A stretch of DNA of 64,000 nucleotides. Origin: Methylobacterium sp. Leaf91 (lineage in GTDB: Bacteria; Pseudomonadota; Alphaproteobacteria; Rhizobiales; Beijerinckiaceae). The stretch lies in the NCBI RefSeq assembly GCF_001422815.1, contig NZ_LMMP01000013.1:1-64000 (forward strand). The letters run 5' to 3'. Positions 25,927 to 35,465 of the stretch are shown here, in pieces; within the stretch, counting starts at the first letter, position 1, and each line of letters starts with the position of its first letter. A model generated the notes under the pieces. It was not told the origin of the DNA. It did no database searches and saw nothing but the letters and a program-made list of their open reading frames with translations. Both the position numbers and the translations under genes were made by a program.

Positions 25927-26976
25927 ATGACCCAGACACCCCCGACCCACGATCATTCCGACCAGACGCCGTTCTCGGACATCCGCCGCCTGATCGCCTC
26001 CGTGCCGGGCGCGGACCGTGACGCCGTCGCGATGGTGCGCGAGCGGGATGCGCTGCTGACGAAGCCGGCCGGTGCGCTGGGTCGCCTCGAGAACCTCGTC
26101 GAATGGCTCGCGGCCTGGCAGGGCAAGGGCCAGCCCAGCCTCGACCGCCCCCTCGTCTGCGTTTTCGCCGCCAGCCACGGGGTCACCAAGCGCGGTGTCT
26201 CCGCCTTCCCAGCGGAGGTGAACCGCCAGATGCTCGACAATTTCGCGGCGGGCGGCGGCGCGATCAATCAGCTCTGTGCCGCCTACGGCCTCGGCTTCAA
26301 GGTCTTCGATCTCGCCATCGACCTTCCCACCGGCGACATCTGCGAAGGGCCAGCCTTCACCGAGAAGGAATGCGTCGCCACCATGGCCTTCGGGATGGAG
26401 GCCATCGCCGCAGGCACGGATTGCCTCGGCCTCGGCGAGATGGGGATCGGCAACACCACCATCGCGGCGGCCATCTACGCGGCGCTTTACGGTGGCGAGG
26501 CGGCGCATTGGGTCGGGCGTGGCACCGGCGTCGATGCGGCCGGAATCGAGCGCAAGGTCGCGGCCGTGGAGGCCGCCTTGGCCTTCCATTCCGGCCATCT
26601 CGACGACCCGCTTCAGGTGCTGTCGCGCCTCGGAGGCCGCGAGATCGCCGCGATGGCCGGCGCCATCCTGGCGGCGCGGATGCAACGCATCCCCGTGGTC
26701 ATCGACGGCTATGTGGCGACGTCGGCCGCAGCGATCCTCCACGCCATCGATCCCACGATGCTGGACCATTGCCTCGCCGGCCATGTCTCGGCGGAGGGGG
26801 CCCATGCGGAGGTTCTGGAACGCCTCGGACTGGTGCCGCTGCTGGCCCTCGGCATGCGGCTTGGCGAAGCGTCGGGCGCCGCCCTCGCCATCGGTCTCCT
26901 GAAAGGCGCGCTCGCCTGCCACCGCGACATGGCGACCTTCGCCCAGGCGGGGGTATCGGGGCGCAGCGAGGCATAA
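25927..26976 (+). CDS. cobT: Nicotinate-nucleotide--dimethylbenzimidazole phosphoribosyltransferase CobT
   Basis: A 349-aa enzyme that activates the lower ligand of B12 by making alpha-ribazole phosphate, the partner substrate of CobS. Family motifs: KPAGALGRLENLVEWLA, VFAASHGVTKRGVSAFPAEV, NFAAGGGAINQLC, LGEMGIGNTTIAAAIYAA, and the C-terminal GLRLGEASGAALAIGLLK-like stretch containing the catalytic Glu. The divergent arrangement with cobS allows shared control. No cobalamin riboswitch fits in the short gap. Confidence 0.95.
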   Translation: MTQTPPTHDHSDQTPFSDIRRLIASVPGADRDAVAMVRERDALLTKPAGALGRLENLVEWLAAWQGKGQPSLDRPLVCVFAASHGVTKRGVSAFPAEVNRQMLDNFAAGGGAINQLCAAYGLGFKVFDLAIDLPTGDICEGPAFTEKECVATMAFGMEAIAAGTDCLGLGEMGIGNTTIAAAIYAALYGGEAAHWVGRGTGVDAAGIERKVAAVEAALAFHSGHLDDPLQVLSRLGGREIAAMAGAILAARMQRIPVVIDGYVATSAAAILHAIDPTMLDHCLAGHVSAEGAHAEVLERLGLVPLLALGMRLGEASGAALAIGLLKGALACHRDMATFAQAGVSGRSEA

Positions 26977-26990
26977 ACCGCCGCGACCCG

Positions 26991-27015
26991 CCGCGCGGAT
27001 CTCGACTTCGCGCGG
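26991..27015. terminator. Hairpin between convergent cobT and kinase gene
   Basis: CCGCGCG and CGCGCGG form a 7-bp stem with an 11-base loop, 14 bases after cobT. No T run; only a weak terminator candidate for either strand. Confidence 0.35.
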
Positions 27016-27027
27016 CTCCAGTCCGGT

Positions 27028-28575
27028 TCAGGCTGCGCGGGCCGCGCTTCGGCGACCGCGCAGGGTCGTCCCTGAATCCGCTTCCTCGGGGAGGTTGAGG
27101 GCGGGCAGCGTGTCCATGACGCGGCTCGCGGGGAAGATCACCACGACTTCCGTCCCCTCGCGCGGCTTGGATTTGAGGTGGAAGTTGCCGCCATGCAGGT
27201 CGACCAGCCCCTTCACGATGGGCAGGCCGAGACCCGACCCCTGTTCGGCCGTCTTGATCGCCAGGGAGCCGCGACCGAACGACGACATGACCGTGCCGAG
27301 TTCGTCCTCGGGAATGCCCGGCCCGCTATCCTTCACGCTGACATATTGCCCGCCCGACGCCGTCCACCCGACCTTGATCGTGATGTCGCCGCCCGGCGGC
27401 GTGAATTTCACCGCGTTGGACAGGAGGTTGAGCACGATCTGGCGCAAGGCCCTCTCGTCCGCCCAGATGCGGGGGAGGGCGGGATCGATGAATTCGTGGA
27501 AGGCCTGACCCTTTCCACGCGCCCGCAGGGCGACCATGTGGCGGCACTCGTCCACCGCATGGGCGAGCTGGATCGCCTCCTCGTTGAGCTCGTAGCGCCC
27601 TGCCTCGATGCGCGACAGGTCGAGGATCTCGTTGATGAGGTTGAGCAGGTGCATCCCGCTATCGTGGATGTCGCCGGCATATTCCTTGTACGACGGAGCC
27701 ACGTGGGCGCCGAAAACCTCGTTCTTCATCACCTCCGAGAAGCCCAGGATGGCGTTCAGCGGCGTCCGCAATTCGTGGCTCATGGTCGCGAGGAAACGCG
27801 ACTTGGCGAGGTTGGCCTCCTCCGCGCGTCGCCGCGCCTCGTCGGAATTGCCCTTCGCCTGTTCCAGTTCGATGAAGATCGCGTCCTTTTCCGCCTGCGA
27901 TTTCAGCGCCCCCACGGCCGACGCGTAGACGCGGCGGGCGAGCCCCAGGAAGAAGATCTGCGATCCGACCACCATGGTCACGAGCAGGATCGTGTCCATG
28001 TCCTGCGAGAACGCCAGCAGGGAGAGCGCCGCCAGGATCAGCGGGAGCAGCGCGGCGGCGGCGGCAGCGGGCAGGGTCGCCGCCAGCATCGCGGCCACCG
28101 CGGCGGCGATGACGAGGCCGAACAGTACGAAAATGCGGGCGCTGGGCGCGGCTACGAGGATCATCAAGGCCCATGCCGAACTCTGGACGATCTCGCTCAG
28201 CATGAAGGCGCTGCGCCAGCGTCTCACCGAGACTGTGTCCGCCGATTGCCGGAGGAAATGATTGGTCAATCCCATCGAGAGGCCGACGCCGCAGATCAGG
28301 CAGACGGCCCAGGACAGGGCGACGGGAATCGGCACCCACAGGGAGGACGCCCCGGCGATGACGAGGCCCAGAACGGCATGGGTCAGCCCGGCCCCCGAAC
28401 GGTACTCGGCGTAGATCCGGAGCAGCTCGTAATCGAAGGCGCGTTCGAGCCCGTTCGTCGAGGTCAGCCGCTCGCGTGCCGAACGGATGTCGCGGGCCAC
28501 TTTGCGGCGGCGAACGGATTCCGGTGCCGAAGGACCGCGTCCACGCTGAACCATCTCCGCTGTCAGGTCCGACAT
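27028..28575 (-). CDS. Membrane sensor histidine kinase, PleC/DivJ-like
   Basis: A 515-aa kinase. About residues 60-215 hold six hydrophobic helices forming an integral membrane sensor, and residues 220-260 are a coiled coil. A HisKA domain follows with the phospho-acceptor His267 in ATMSHELRTPLNAILGFSEVM, and a HATPase_c domain has NLLSNAVKFT, DSGPGIPEDEL and GSGLGLPIVKGLV. The AILGFSE..K box resembles the PleC/DivJ group that signals to DivK in alphaproteobacteria. A TTG at 28650 would extend the protein by 25 residues; the ATG at 28575 is likelier. No response regulator is adjacent. Confidence 0.88.
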   Translation of the reverse strand: MSDLTAEMVQRGRGPSAPESVRRRKVARDIRSARERLTSTNGLERAFDYELLRIYAEYRSGAGLTHAVLGLVIAGASSLWVPIPVALSWAVCLICGVGLSMGLTNHFLRQSADTVSVRRWRSAFMLSEIVQSSAWALMILVAAPSARIFVLFGLVIAAAVAAMLAATLPAAAAAALLPLILAALSLLAFSQDMDTILLVTMVVGSQIFFLGLARRVYASAVGALKSQAEKDAIFIELEQAKGNSDEARRRAEEANLAKSRFLATMSHELRTPLNAILGFSEVMKNEVFGAHVAPSYKEYAGDIHDSGMHLLNLINEILDLSRIEAGRYELNEEAIQLAHAVDECRHMVALRARGKGQAFHEFIDPALPRIWADERALRQIVLNLLSNAVKFTPPGGDITIKVGWTASGGQYVSVKDSGPGIPEDELGTVMSSFGRGSLAIKTAEQGSGLGLPIVKGLVDLHGGNFHLKSKPREGTEVVVIFPASRVMDTLPALNLPEEADSGTTLRGRRSAARAA

Positions 28576-28834
28576 CACCGTCTTGGGGATCTTGCGAGGG
28601 AAAACGGAGGTCGAAAGGACCTCGGCCTGTCGGTGCAGCGACAAGGCCAAGGTGCGCCAGATACGTTAAGAACGGCCTGCCGTGATCCGAACACTTGTCT
28701 CTAAATCGCGTGGCTTCACTCCGCTGGCACCTATGCAGGCCCCGATCCGGCTGCCCGCCTGGTGTGCGAAAGCGCACATTTCCCAGGTCGATTCAGTATT
28801 TAGAAGTAGTCGAGCTTAAAGTCGGAGAGATGTC

Positions 28835-29290
28835 ATGCTGAAGCTGAATGTCGACGGTGCGTCGCATGAAGTCGATGCCGATCCCGACATGCCGCTCCTC
28901 TGGGCGTTGCGCGATCATCTGGGCAAGACCGGTACGAAATATGGGTGCGGCATCGCTCAATGCGGCGCCTGCACGGTGCATCTCGACGGCCAGCCCGTCC
29001 GCTCCTGCCAGACCCGCATCGGCGATGTGGGCGAGGCGAAGATCACGACGATCCAGGGTGTGTCCGGGCGGGTGGCGGAGGCGGTTCAGACCGCGTGGCG
29101 CGGCCTCGATGTGGTCCAGTGCGGTTATTGCCAATCGGGCCAGATCATGTCGGCCATCGGTCTGCTTTCGACCACGCCGAAGCCGAGCGACGCCGAAATC
29201 GACAGTGCCATGGACGGCAACATCTGCCGCTGCGGCACCTATCAGCGTGTCCGCGCCGCGATCCACGAGGCCGCGCGCTCCCTCGCCTGA
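28835..29290 (+). CDS. 2Fe-2S subunit of a molybdenum hydroxylase (IorA-like)
   Basis: A 151-aa electron-transfer subunit. The plant-type 2Fe-2S cluster uses [18 protein letters not shown]...C, and the helical second cluster uses [11 protein letters not shown]...CRCGTYQRV. This is the small subunit of the two-subunit aldehyde/isoquinoline oxidoreductase type of the xanthine oxidase family. AGAGATG lies just before the ATG. The gene for the molybdopterin subunit follows by 79 bases, forming the operon. Confidence 0.93.
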   Translation: MLKLNVDGASHEVDADPDMPLLWALRDHLGKTGTKYGCGIAQCGACTVHLDGQPVRSCQTRIGDVGEAKITTIQGVSGRVAEAVQTAWRGLDVVQCGYCQSGQIMSAIGLLSTTPKPSDAEIDSAMDGNICRCGTYQRVRAAIHEAARSLA

Positions 29291-29369
29291 TCCGCACCGA
29301 AGGCCGGCCCAAGGGCCGGCACACTCCTGAACCCATGCAATGCCCGCCGTCGTCGCCCTGGAGGAAGCC

Positions 29370-31586
29370 ATGCTGAAGGTCCGTCAGACCAAATCCGAGG
29401 CGGCCGCCCCCCGTCCGTCGCGCCGCGCCTTCCTCGGCGGAGCCGGCGTCGCGGCCGGCGCCCTGGTGATCGGCTTCACCCTCGACCCCGCCAAGCCGGT
29501 GCGCGCGGCGGCCGGGCCCGATCTCTCCTCCGCCCCGGCTCAACCCAACGCCTTCGTGCGGATCGCCGCCGACGACACCGTCACCGTACTGATCAAGCAT
29601 CTGGATATGGGGCAGGGCAATACGACGGGTCTCGCCACCATCCTGGCCGATGAACTCGATGCCGACTGGTCGCGCGTGCGCGTGGCCTTCGCACCCGCCG
29701 ATGCGAAGCTCTACAACAACCTTCTGATGGGGCCGATCCAGGGGACCGGCGGTTCGACCGCCGTGGCCAATTCCTGGTTCCAGCTTCGCAAGGCCGGTGC
29801 CGCCGCCCGCGCGATGCTCGTCACCGCGGCGGCCGAGAAATGGTCCGTCCCGGCCTCCGAGATCACGGTCTCGAACGGCACGGTCAGCCATCTCGCCTCG
29901 AAGCGCGAGGAGCGGTTCGGCGCCCTGGCGGAAGCCGCCGCGGCGGTGCCCGTGCCACAGCAGCCGAAGCTGAAGGACCCGAGCCAATGGGTCCATATCG
30001 GCAAGAAGCGTCCGCGCCTCGACTCCGCTGCCAAGACGGACGGCACCGCGATCTATTCCATGGACATCCGCCGGCCGGGCCAGGTGACGGCGGTGGTGGC
30101 ACATGCCCCGCGTTTCGGCGGCATTGTGGCGAAGGTCGACGACAAGGCCGCGCGGGCGGTGCCGGGCGTCATCGACGTGGTGACGATCCCCACGGGCGTC
30201 GCCGTTCTCGCCAAGGATACGTGGTCGGCCATGAAGGGCCGCGACGCTCTCTCGGTCACCTGGGATGAGAGCGCTGCGGAGAAGCGCTCCTCGGACACGA
30301 TCCTCGCCGAGTATCGCGAGACGGCCAAGCGGCCCGGAATCGTCGCGTCGGAGAAGGGCGATCCCGCCGCCGCTCTCGCCGGTTCGGCCAAGGTCATCGA
30401 GGCGGAATTCACCTTCCCCTACCTCGCCCACGCGGCCATGGAGCCGCTGAACGCCACGATCGAGCGCGCATCCGACGGCAGCTACGACATCTATGCCGGC
30501 CTGCAATTCCAGACGATCGAACAGGCAGTCGCCGCCGCGACCCTTGGCGTCACGGCCGACAAGGTCAGGCTGCACACGCAATGGGCCGGCGGATCGTTCG
30601 GACGACGGGCGACGCCAACGGCCGATTACATCGCCGAGGCGGCCTCGATCATGAAGGCGACCGGCGGCAAGGCGCCGGTCCATCTGGTCTGGACCCGCGA
30701 AGACGACATGGCGGGCGGCTATTACCGCCCGATGGTGCTCCACACCCTCAAGGCCGGGATCGACGCCAAGGGCGCCGTCACCGGCTGGCAGCACCGGATG
30801 GTGGGCAAATCGATCATGATCGGATCGCCCTTCGAGGCGATGCTGGTGAAGAACGGCGTCGATTCCACCACCGTCGAGGGCGCATCGGACACGCCCTACG
30901 CCATCCCGGCCTACCGGTTCGAGGTCCATAACGCCCGTGAGGGCGTCCCCGTCCTGTGGTGGCGCTCGGTGGGCCACACCCATACGGCGCAGGCGATGGA
31001 GGTGTTCATCGACGAGCTGGCCCATGCCGCAGGGGCCGACCCGCTGGCTTACCGCCTCGGGATGCTCGGCGGCGCGCCGCGCCTCTCCGCCGTCCTGAAG
31101 CTCGCCGCCGAGAAGGCGGATTGGGCCAAGCGCAGTAGCGGCAAGGGCCAGGGCCTCGGCATCTCGGCGCACGAATCTTTCGGCTCCTACGTGGCGATGG
31201 TGGCCGACATCACGGCGGATGGGAGCCATGTGAAGGTCAACCGCATCGTCGCGGCGGTGGATGTGGGCATCGCCGTGAACCCCGACGTGATCCGCGCCCA
31301 GGTGGAGGGATCGGTGGGCTTCGCGCTCTCCTCCGTGCTGCGCAACAGGATCACGCTGACGGACGGGGTGGTGCAGGAGAAGAACTTCGACGCCTACGAG
31401 CCGACGCGCATGAGCGAGATGCCGGTGGTGGAGGTCCATATCGTGGCCTCCGACGTTGCCCCGACCGGCATCGGCGAGCCGGGCGTGCCCGTCATCGCCC
31501 CGGCGATCTCGAACGCGATCTTTGCCGCGACGGGCCAGAGGCTGCGCTCGCTGCCCCTTGACCTGAGCGGGTTGAAGGGGGTCTGA
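29370..31586 (+). CDS. Molybdopterin-binding subunit of aldehyde/isoquinoline oxidoreductase (IorB-like)
   Basis: A 738-aa catalytic subunit carrying a twin-arginine signal ([20 protein letters not shown]), so the complex is exported folded to the periplasm with its 2Fe-2S partner. The molybdenum-cofactor domains show [98 protein letters not shown] and the C-terminal Glu of [21 protein letters not shown]. The start was taken at the ATG with GGAGGAAG. There is no third FAD subunit, so electrons probably go to a cytochrome or quinone. Likely substrates are aldehydes or N-heterocycles. Confidence 0.92.
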   Translation: MLKVRQTKSEAAAPRPSRRAFLGGAGVAAGALVIGFTLDPAKPVRAAAGPDLSSAPAQPNAFVRIAADDTVTVLIKHLDMGQGNTTGLATILADELDADWSRVRVAFAPADAKLYNNLLMGPIQGTGGSTAVANSWFQLRKAGAAARAMLVTAAAEKWSVPASEITVSNGTVSHLASKREERFGALAEAAAAVPVPQQPKLKDPSQWVHIGKKRPRLDSAAKTDGTAIYSMDIRRPGQVTAVVAHAPRFGGIVAKVDDKAARAVPGVIDVVTIPTGVAVLAKDTWSAMKGRDALSVTWDESAAEKRSSDTILAEYRETAKRPGIVASEKGDPAAALAGSAKVIEAEFTFPYLAHAAMEPLNATIERASDGSYDIYAGLQFQTIEQAVAAATLGVTADKVRLHTQWAGGSFGRRATPTADYIAEAASIMKATGGKAPVHLVWTREDDMAGGYYRPMVLHTLKAGIDAKGAVTGWQHRMVGKSIMIGSPFEAMLVKNGVDSTTVEGASDTPYAIPAYRFEVHNAREGVPVLWWRSVGHTHTAQAMEVFIDELAHAAGADPLAYRLGMLGGAPRLSAVLKLAAEKADWAKRSSGKGQGLGISAHESFGSYVAMVADITADGSHVKVNRIVAAVDVGIAVNPDVIRAQVEGSVGFALSSVLRNRITLTDGVVQEKNFDAYEPTRMSEMPVVEVHIVASDVAPTGIGEPGVPVIAPAISNAIFAATGQRLRSLPLDLSGLKGV

Positions 31587-31624
31587 GCCCGATCGGGAGC
31601 GCGCCTCCGCCAGTCGCGGCGGCG

Positions 31625-32446
31625 TCAGCGCCTCAGGAAGTCGATGAGGTCCGTCGTCAGACGCTCGTGATGGGTGAGCGGGATCGCGTGCGGAGCCCCC
31701 TCGTAGATTTCGAATTCCGCGCTCGGCACGGCTGAGGCCGCGACCTTTCCGGTGACGTCTATCGGCACCGTCTGGTCGGCATCGCCATGGATGATCAGGC
31801 AGGGCACCGTCACCTTCGCCATGTCGGGACGGAAATCGGTCTCGGAGAAGGCCTTCACGCAAGCGATGGTGGCCCTGGGCGAGGCCAGCATTGCGACCTG
31901 ACCGGCCCAGGCGATCATCTCGGGCGATGCTGGCGAGGTGAACATGCCGGCACCGAAGAATCCCTTGTTGAAATTGGCGAGGAAGGACGGCCGGTCCATC
32001 CTCAGCCCGTCGATGATCTCCTCGAACACGCCGGCATCCACGCCATCGGGATGGTCCGGGGTCTCCAGCATCATCGGCGTCACCGCCGAGATCAGGACCG
32101 CCTGGGAGATCCGGGCGCTGCCGTGCCGCGACAGGTAGCGCACCACCTCTCCGCCCCCCATAGAGAATCCGACCAGGGTCACGTCGGTGAGGTCGAGGGC
32201 GTCCAGCACCGCTTTCAGGTCGTCGGCGAACGTATCGTAATCGTAGCCCTGCCACGGCTGCTCCGAGCGTCCGAACCCACGGCGGTCATACGCGATGGTC
32301 CTGAAGCCCGCCTCGGCCACGGGTACCATCTGATATTCCCACATATCCGCGTCGAGGGGCCAACCGTGGAGGAACACGACGGGCCGCCCGTGACCCCAAT
32401 CCTTGTAATAGAGGCCGGTGCCATCCTGCGCGGTGATGAAGGCCAT
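31625..32446 (-). CDS. Alpha/beta hydrolase, non-heme chloroperoxidase/arylesterase type
   Basis: A 273-aa cytoplasmic hydrolase. Motifs: YYKDWGHGRPVVFLHGWPLDADMWEYQM, AYDRRGFGRSEQPW, the nucleophile elbow GFSMGGGEVVRYL, the acid in HGDADQTVP and the catalytic His in GAPHAIPLTH. This pattern matches cofactor-free haloperoxidases that also act as esterases or perhydrolases. The start at 32446 follows AGGGAGTACCC. The divergent UDG-family gene begins 148 bases away. Confidence 0.9.
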   Translation of the reverse strand: MAFITAQDGTGLYYKDWGHGRPVVFLHGWPLDADMWEYQMVPVAEAGFRTIAYDRRGFGRSEQPWQGYDYDTFADDLKAVLDALDLTDVTLVGFSMGGGEVVRYLSRHGSARISQAVLISAVTPMMLETPDHPDGVDAGVFEEIIDGLRMDRPSFLANFNKGFFGAGMFTSPASPEMIAWAGQVAMLASPRATIACVKAFSETDFRPDMAKVTVPCLIIHGDADQTVPIDVTGKVAASAVPSAEFEIYEGAPHAIPLTHHERLTTDLIDFLRR

Positions 32447-32594
32447 GGGGTACTCCCTGTGTTTCTCGGTAGGGCATGCTCGCGGGGGAGGCCGGCGTCG
32501 TGGGCTCCTCCGACGATTCAAGCGCGGGGTGCGGCCTCTCGTTCCCACGTCCCGTACTCCCAGGATCCCGTGTTCACACTACCTGTCACGACGC

Positions 32595-33215
32595 ATGACC
32601 TCGTTCGAATCGACCGCCGCGTCCCTCCGTGCCTGCCGCCTGTGCCGCGATGCGCCGCTCTATGGGGCGCGCCTGCCGCAGGAGCCCAAACCCATCGTCC
32701 AGGGCTCGAGTTCGGCGCGTCTCTGCATCGCCAGCCAGGCTCCGGGGAACCGGGCGCACAAGAGCGGTGTCCCGTTCATGGATCCGTCCGGCATCCGCCT
32801 GAGGTCGTGGCTCGGCCTCTCCGAGCCGGATTTCTACGACGCCAGCCGGCTGGCCATCGTGCCCATGGGGGCGTGTTTCCCTGGCCTCGACGCGAAGGGG
32901 GGCGATAAGCCGCCGCGCCGTGAATGCGCCGAACGCTGGCGGGATACGCTGTTCGAGGGCCTGCCCGAGATGGAACTCATCCTGGTCATCGGCCAATACG
33001 CGCAAGCCTGGCATCTCGGCCGGGTCGAGGGCGGGCTCACCGCCATGGTGCGCAACTGGCGAACCATTCTCGATGAGCCGCGCAGGCCGCGCGTGCTTCC
33101 CTTGCCGCACCCGTCCTGGCGGAACAACGGCTGGCTCCGGACCAATCCGTGGTTCGAGGCCGAATTGCTGCCGGTGCTGAAGGAGGAGGTTTCCCGGGTG
33201 ATGACGCGTGGGTGA
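32595..33215 (+). CDS. Uracil-DNA glycosylase superfamily protein
   Basis: A 206-aa protein like the small UDG-family proteins of COG1573: [11 protein letters not shown] at the N terminus, [26 protein letters not shown] (an APG...SG.PF motif), then [11 protein letters not shown] and the C-terminal [13 protein letters not shown], where HPS matches the UDG HPSPLS-type motif. The four-cysteine Fe-S pattern of family 4 UDGs is incomplete, so this may be a relative without uracil-excision activity. Upstream in-frame codons lack a plausible start. Confidence 0.82.
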   Translation: MTSFESTAASLRACRLCRDAPLYGARLPQEPKPIVQGSSSARLCIASQAPGNRAHKSGVPFMDPSGIRLRSWLGLSEPDFYDASRLAIVPMGACFPGLDAKGGDKPPRRECAERWRDTLFEGLPEMELILVIGQYAQAWHLGRVEGGLTAMVRNWRTILDEPRRPRVLPLPHPSWRNNGWLRTNPWFEAELLPVLKEEVSRVMTRG

Positions 33216-33282
33216 CAGGGCCGCCCGCGTTGACATGGAGCGCCGTGGCGGCGATCCGTCACCCGATCCCCCGGAGCCTTCC

Positions 33283-33981
33283 ATGTCCCACGCCGCCAAC
33301 GATCCGCGAGACCGCCTCATCGTCGCCCTCGACCTGCCGAGCGTGGCCGAGGCCGAGGCGCTGGTGGACCGCATCGGCGATGCCGCGACCTTCTACAAGA
33401 TCGGGTACCGGCTGGCCTATTCCGGTGGCCTTCCCCTGGTGCAGCGGCTTTCGCGAGCGGGCCTGAAGGTCTTCATCGACCTGAAGCTGCACGATATCGG
33501 CAATACCGTGGAAGACGGCGTCCGGGCGCTGTCCGACCTCGGCGCGACCTTCCTCACCGTCCATGCCTATCCGCAGACCATGCGCGCCGCCGTTCGGGGT
33601 GCCGGCCGGGGCGGGCCGACGATCCTCGCCGTCACCGTGCTCACCTCCTACGATCAAGCCGATGCGGACGAGGCGGGCTACGCCATGCCCATCGCGGATC
33701 TGGTGGCTTTGCGCGCGAGGCAGGCGGCCGAGGCCGGGATCGGCGGCATCGTCTGCAGTGCCGTCGAAGCAGCCTCCGTAAGGTCCGCCATCGGCCCGTC
33801 GCGGCTGATCGTGACTCCCGGCATCCGCCCGGCAGGCGACGATCTCGGCGACCAGAAGCGCGTGCTGACGCCGGCGGCCGCCATGGCGGTGGGGATCGAT
33901 CACATCGTCGTCGGCCGGCCGATCACCCAGAACGCCGATCCTCGCGCCGCGGCGCAGGCGATCCTCGCCCAGATGGGCTGA
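33283..33981 (+). CDS. pyrF: Orotidine 5'-phosphate decarboxylase
   Basis: A 232-aa TIM-barrel enzyme making UMP, the last step of pyrimidine synthesis. It has [31 protein letters not shown], the catalytic Lys/Asp motif [27 protein letters not shown] and [10 protein letters not shown] at the phosphate site. Size fits the group 1 bacterial type. It lies 67 bases after the UDG-family gene and is convergent with the TetR gene. Confidence 0.95.
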   Translation: MSHAANDPRDRLIVALDLPSVAEAEALVDRIGDAATFYKIGYRLAYSGGLPLVQRLSRAGLKVFIDLKLHDIGNTVEDGVRALSDLGATFLTVHAYPQTMRAAVRGAGRGGPTILAVTVLTSYDQADADEAGYAMPIADLVALRARQAAEAGIGGIVCSAVEAASVRSAIGPSRLIVTPGIRPAGDDLGDQKRVLTPAAAMAVGIDHIVVGRPITQNADPRAAAQAILAQMG

Positions 33982-33994
33982 TGATCTCGGCGCG

Positions 33995-34663
33995 CTACAG
34001 CGGCTCGGCCGGTTCCCTGGCCTTGACCGGGGTGGCGGTCAAGGCGGGTTCGTGGAGCGCCCGCAACAGGAAGGCGATCATTGCGTCGATGGGTGGCGCC
34101 GGCGCATTGGGGTACTGACTGACCAGAACGGGATGGCAATAGCGCGTGATCGCCACGTGCAGGCACGCAGCGGTGGTCGCGGGATCCTCGACCTGGAACT
34201 CGCCGCTGCGGACACCGTCCGTCACCACCCGTTCCAATGCCGCGCCGATCCGGTCGATATGGTGCCGGCACACCCCCCAACTCTCCGTCATGGCGGCTTC
34301 CACCATCTCATGGATGCGCGGGTTGTCCTTGCAGCGCTCGATACAGTCGCGGTGAAGCTCCCGGATGATTTCCGCGACCCGCTGGTCCGCGCTGAGGCCG
34401 GGAGCCACGGCGATGCCCGCGATCAGTGCCTCGACCTCACGGGTGACGCGTTCGACCACCGCCTCGTTGATGGCTTTCTTCGATTCGAAGAACCGATAGA
34501 CATTGGCCGGGCTCATCCGGAGCGTCTTGGCGATGTCGGAGACGGTGGTCTTCTGGTAGCCGATCTCGCGAAAGAAACGCTCTGCCGTCGCCAGAATCCT
34601 GCATCGTGTCGTGGGGGCCGCGTCTTCCAGGCTCGCCTGCAACGGGTCGACGGTGATTGTCAT
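33995..34663 (-). CDS. TetR family transcriptional regulator
   Basis: A 222-aa repressor. The N-terminal helix-turn-helix is RILATAERFFREIGYQKTTVSDIAKTLRMSPANVYRFFESKKAINEAV. The C-terminal ligand domain (about 75-205) resembles the TetR_C group with VEAAMTESWGVCRHHIDRI. Target genes are not obvious: the next gene upstream is 450 bases away and pyrF is convergent. It may repress itself or act elsewhere. Confidence 0.92.
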   Translation of the reverse strand: MTITVDPLQASLEDAAPTTRCRILATAERFFREIGYQKTTVSDIAKTLRMSPANVYRFFESKKAINEAVVERVTREVEALIAGIAVAPGLSADQRVAEIIRELHRDCIERCKDNPRIHEMVEAAMTESWGVCRHHIDRIGAALERVVTDGVRSGEFQVEDPATTAACLHVAITRYCHPVLVSQYPNAPAPPIDAMIAFLLRALHEPALTATPVKAREPAEPL

Positions 34664-35114
34664 AAACGGACCCTAAATCTCCTGCCTCCAGCCGTCAAAA
34701 ACACGGCGTTGAACAGTGGATCATCGCACGGAACAGATGAACGGCGCAGGAATGATCCCAGCGCTAAATCGAAGCGGCTCATCCAAGAAACGGTGAGGTC
34801 GGCGGAAGGTCTCATCGGACCATCATGAACGATGGATTTGAGGTGGTGGCCGGCGCACGTCGGGACACCGCGTCGGATGTCCGGAGCCACTCGTGTCTTT
34901 ACCGCCCAGGGATCGCTGACGGCGACGATCCACGATTGCGGGGCGGCCTACGCGCCGTCAGTGATACGACATTCCGGACAGGAGGCCGGGACCGTCGGCG
35001 TTCCCGCGAAGAGATGGGTCGAAGAGGACTGCAATAACGAATGTCGGGCTCACGATACAAATGGGCCGTGGCCGAAGCGGACGCTCATATCGCGGCCGGC
35101 TCGCGGGCGTGCGT
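34664..35114. other. Intergenic region upstream of the TetR gene
   Basis: About 450 bases with no supportable coding frame. It should carry the TetR-gene promoter and operator. I could not identify a clear inverted repeat for the regulator by eye. Confidence 0.4.
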
Positions 35115-35312
35115 TTACGAGCCGAACTGCGATCCGAGCTGTTCCAGATACTCGGCCAGGTCCACGCCGCCGACACGCTTGCCGTAATCGAACCGCATGC
35201 CCTGCCGGATATCGACGCTCGTCTGCTTCGTCGTCAGCGTGAAGGGCTTCACGCAGATCCAGGCGCCGTCGCGGCGATGTTCGAAGAAATTCAGGATCTC
35301 GTGCTTGGCCAT
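35115..35312 (-). CDS. Conserved-looking 65-aa hypothetical protein
   Basis: A 65-aa protein with sequence MAKHEILNFFEHRRDGAWIC at its start, continuing with TLTTKQTSVDIRQGMRF and ending GGVDLAEYLEQLGSQFGS. Composition looks like a real folded small protein, and a strong GGAGGCTGCG site precedes the ATG. It lies between the TetR gene and cysI, both on the same strand, but far enough from each to be its own unit. I do not recognise the family. Confidence 0.7.
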   Translation of the reverse strand: MAKHEILNFFEHRRDGAWICVKPFTLTTKQTSVDIRQGMRFDYGKRVGGVDLAEYLEQLGSQFGS

Positions 35313-35419
35313 CGCAGCCTCCGGTCGAATCTCCAGATCAACCGCTAAGCCGCGTCAGAGTTCAGCCGTCTCGAACTTATATTCGGTTCCAACCTGAGCT
35401 TGGCCGTAAAGACAAACCC

Positions 35420-35452
35420 CCGTGCACTGCAACATTGCCGAAGCAATGCACG
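35420..35452 (-). terminator. Terminator after cysI
   Basis: On the minus strand CCGTGCA...TGCACGG forms a stem, with further GC pairing inside (TTGC..GCAG), followed by GGGGGTTTGTCTTT. It starts 14 bases past the cysI stop and fits a rho-independent terminator of the cysJ-cysI transcript. Confidence 0.6.
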
Positions 35453-35465
35453 GAGGAAGGTCGGT

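Noticed and set aside
29145..32255. 1036-codon minus-strand frame opposite the molybdopterin subunit
   Set aside because: The plus strand encodes an unmistakable molybdenum hydroxylase and the minus strand also encodes a hydrolase in another frame. The long frame is a shadow of high third-position GC.
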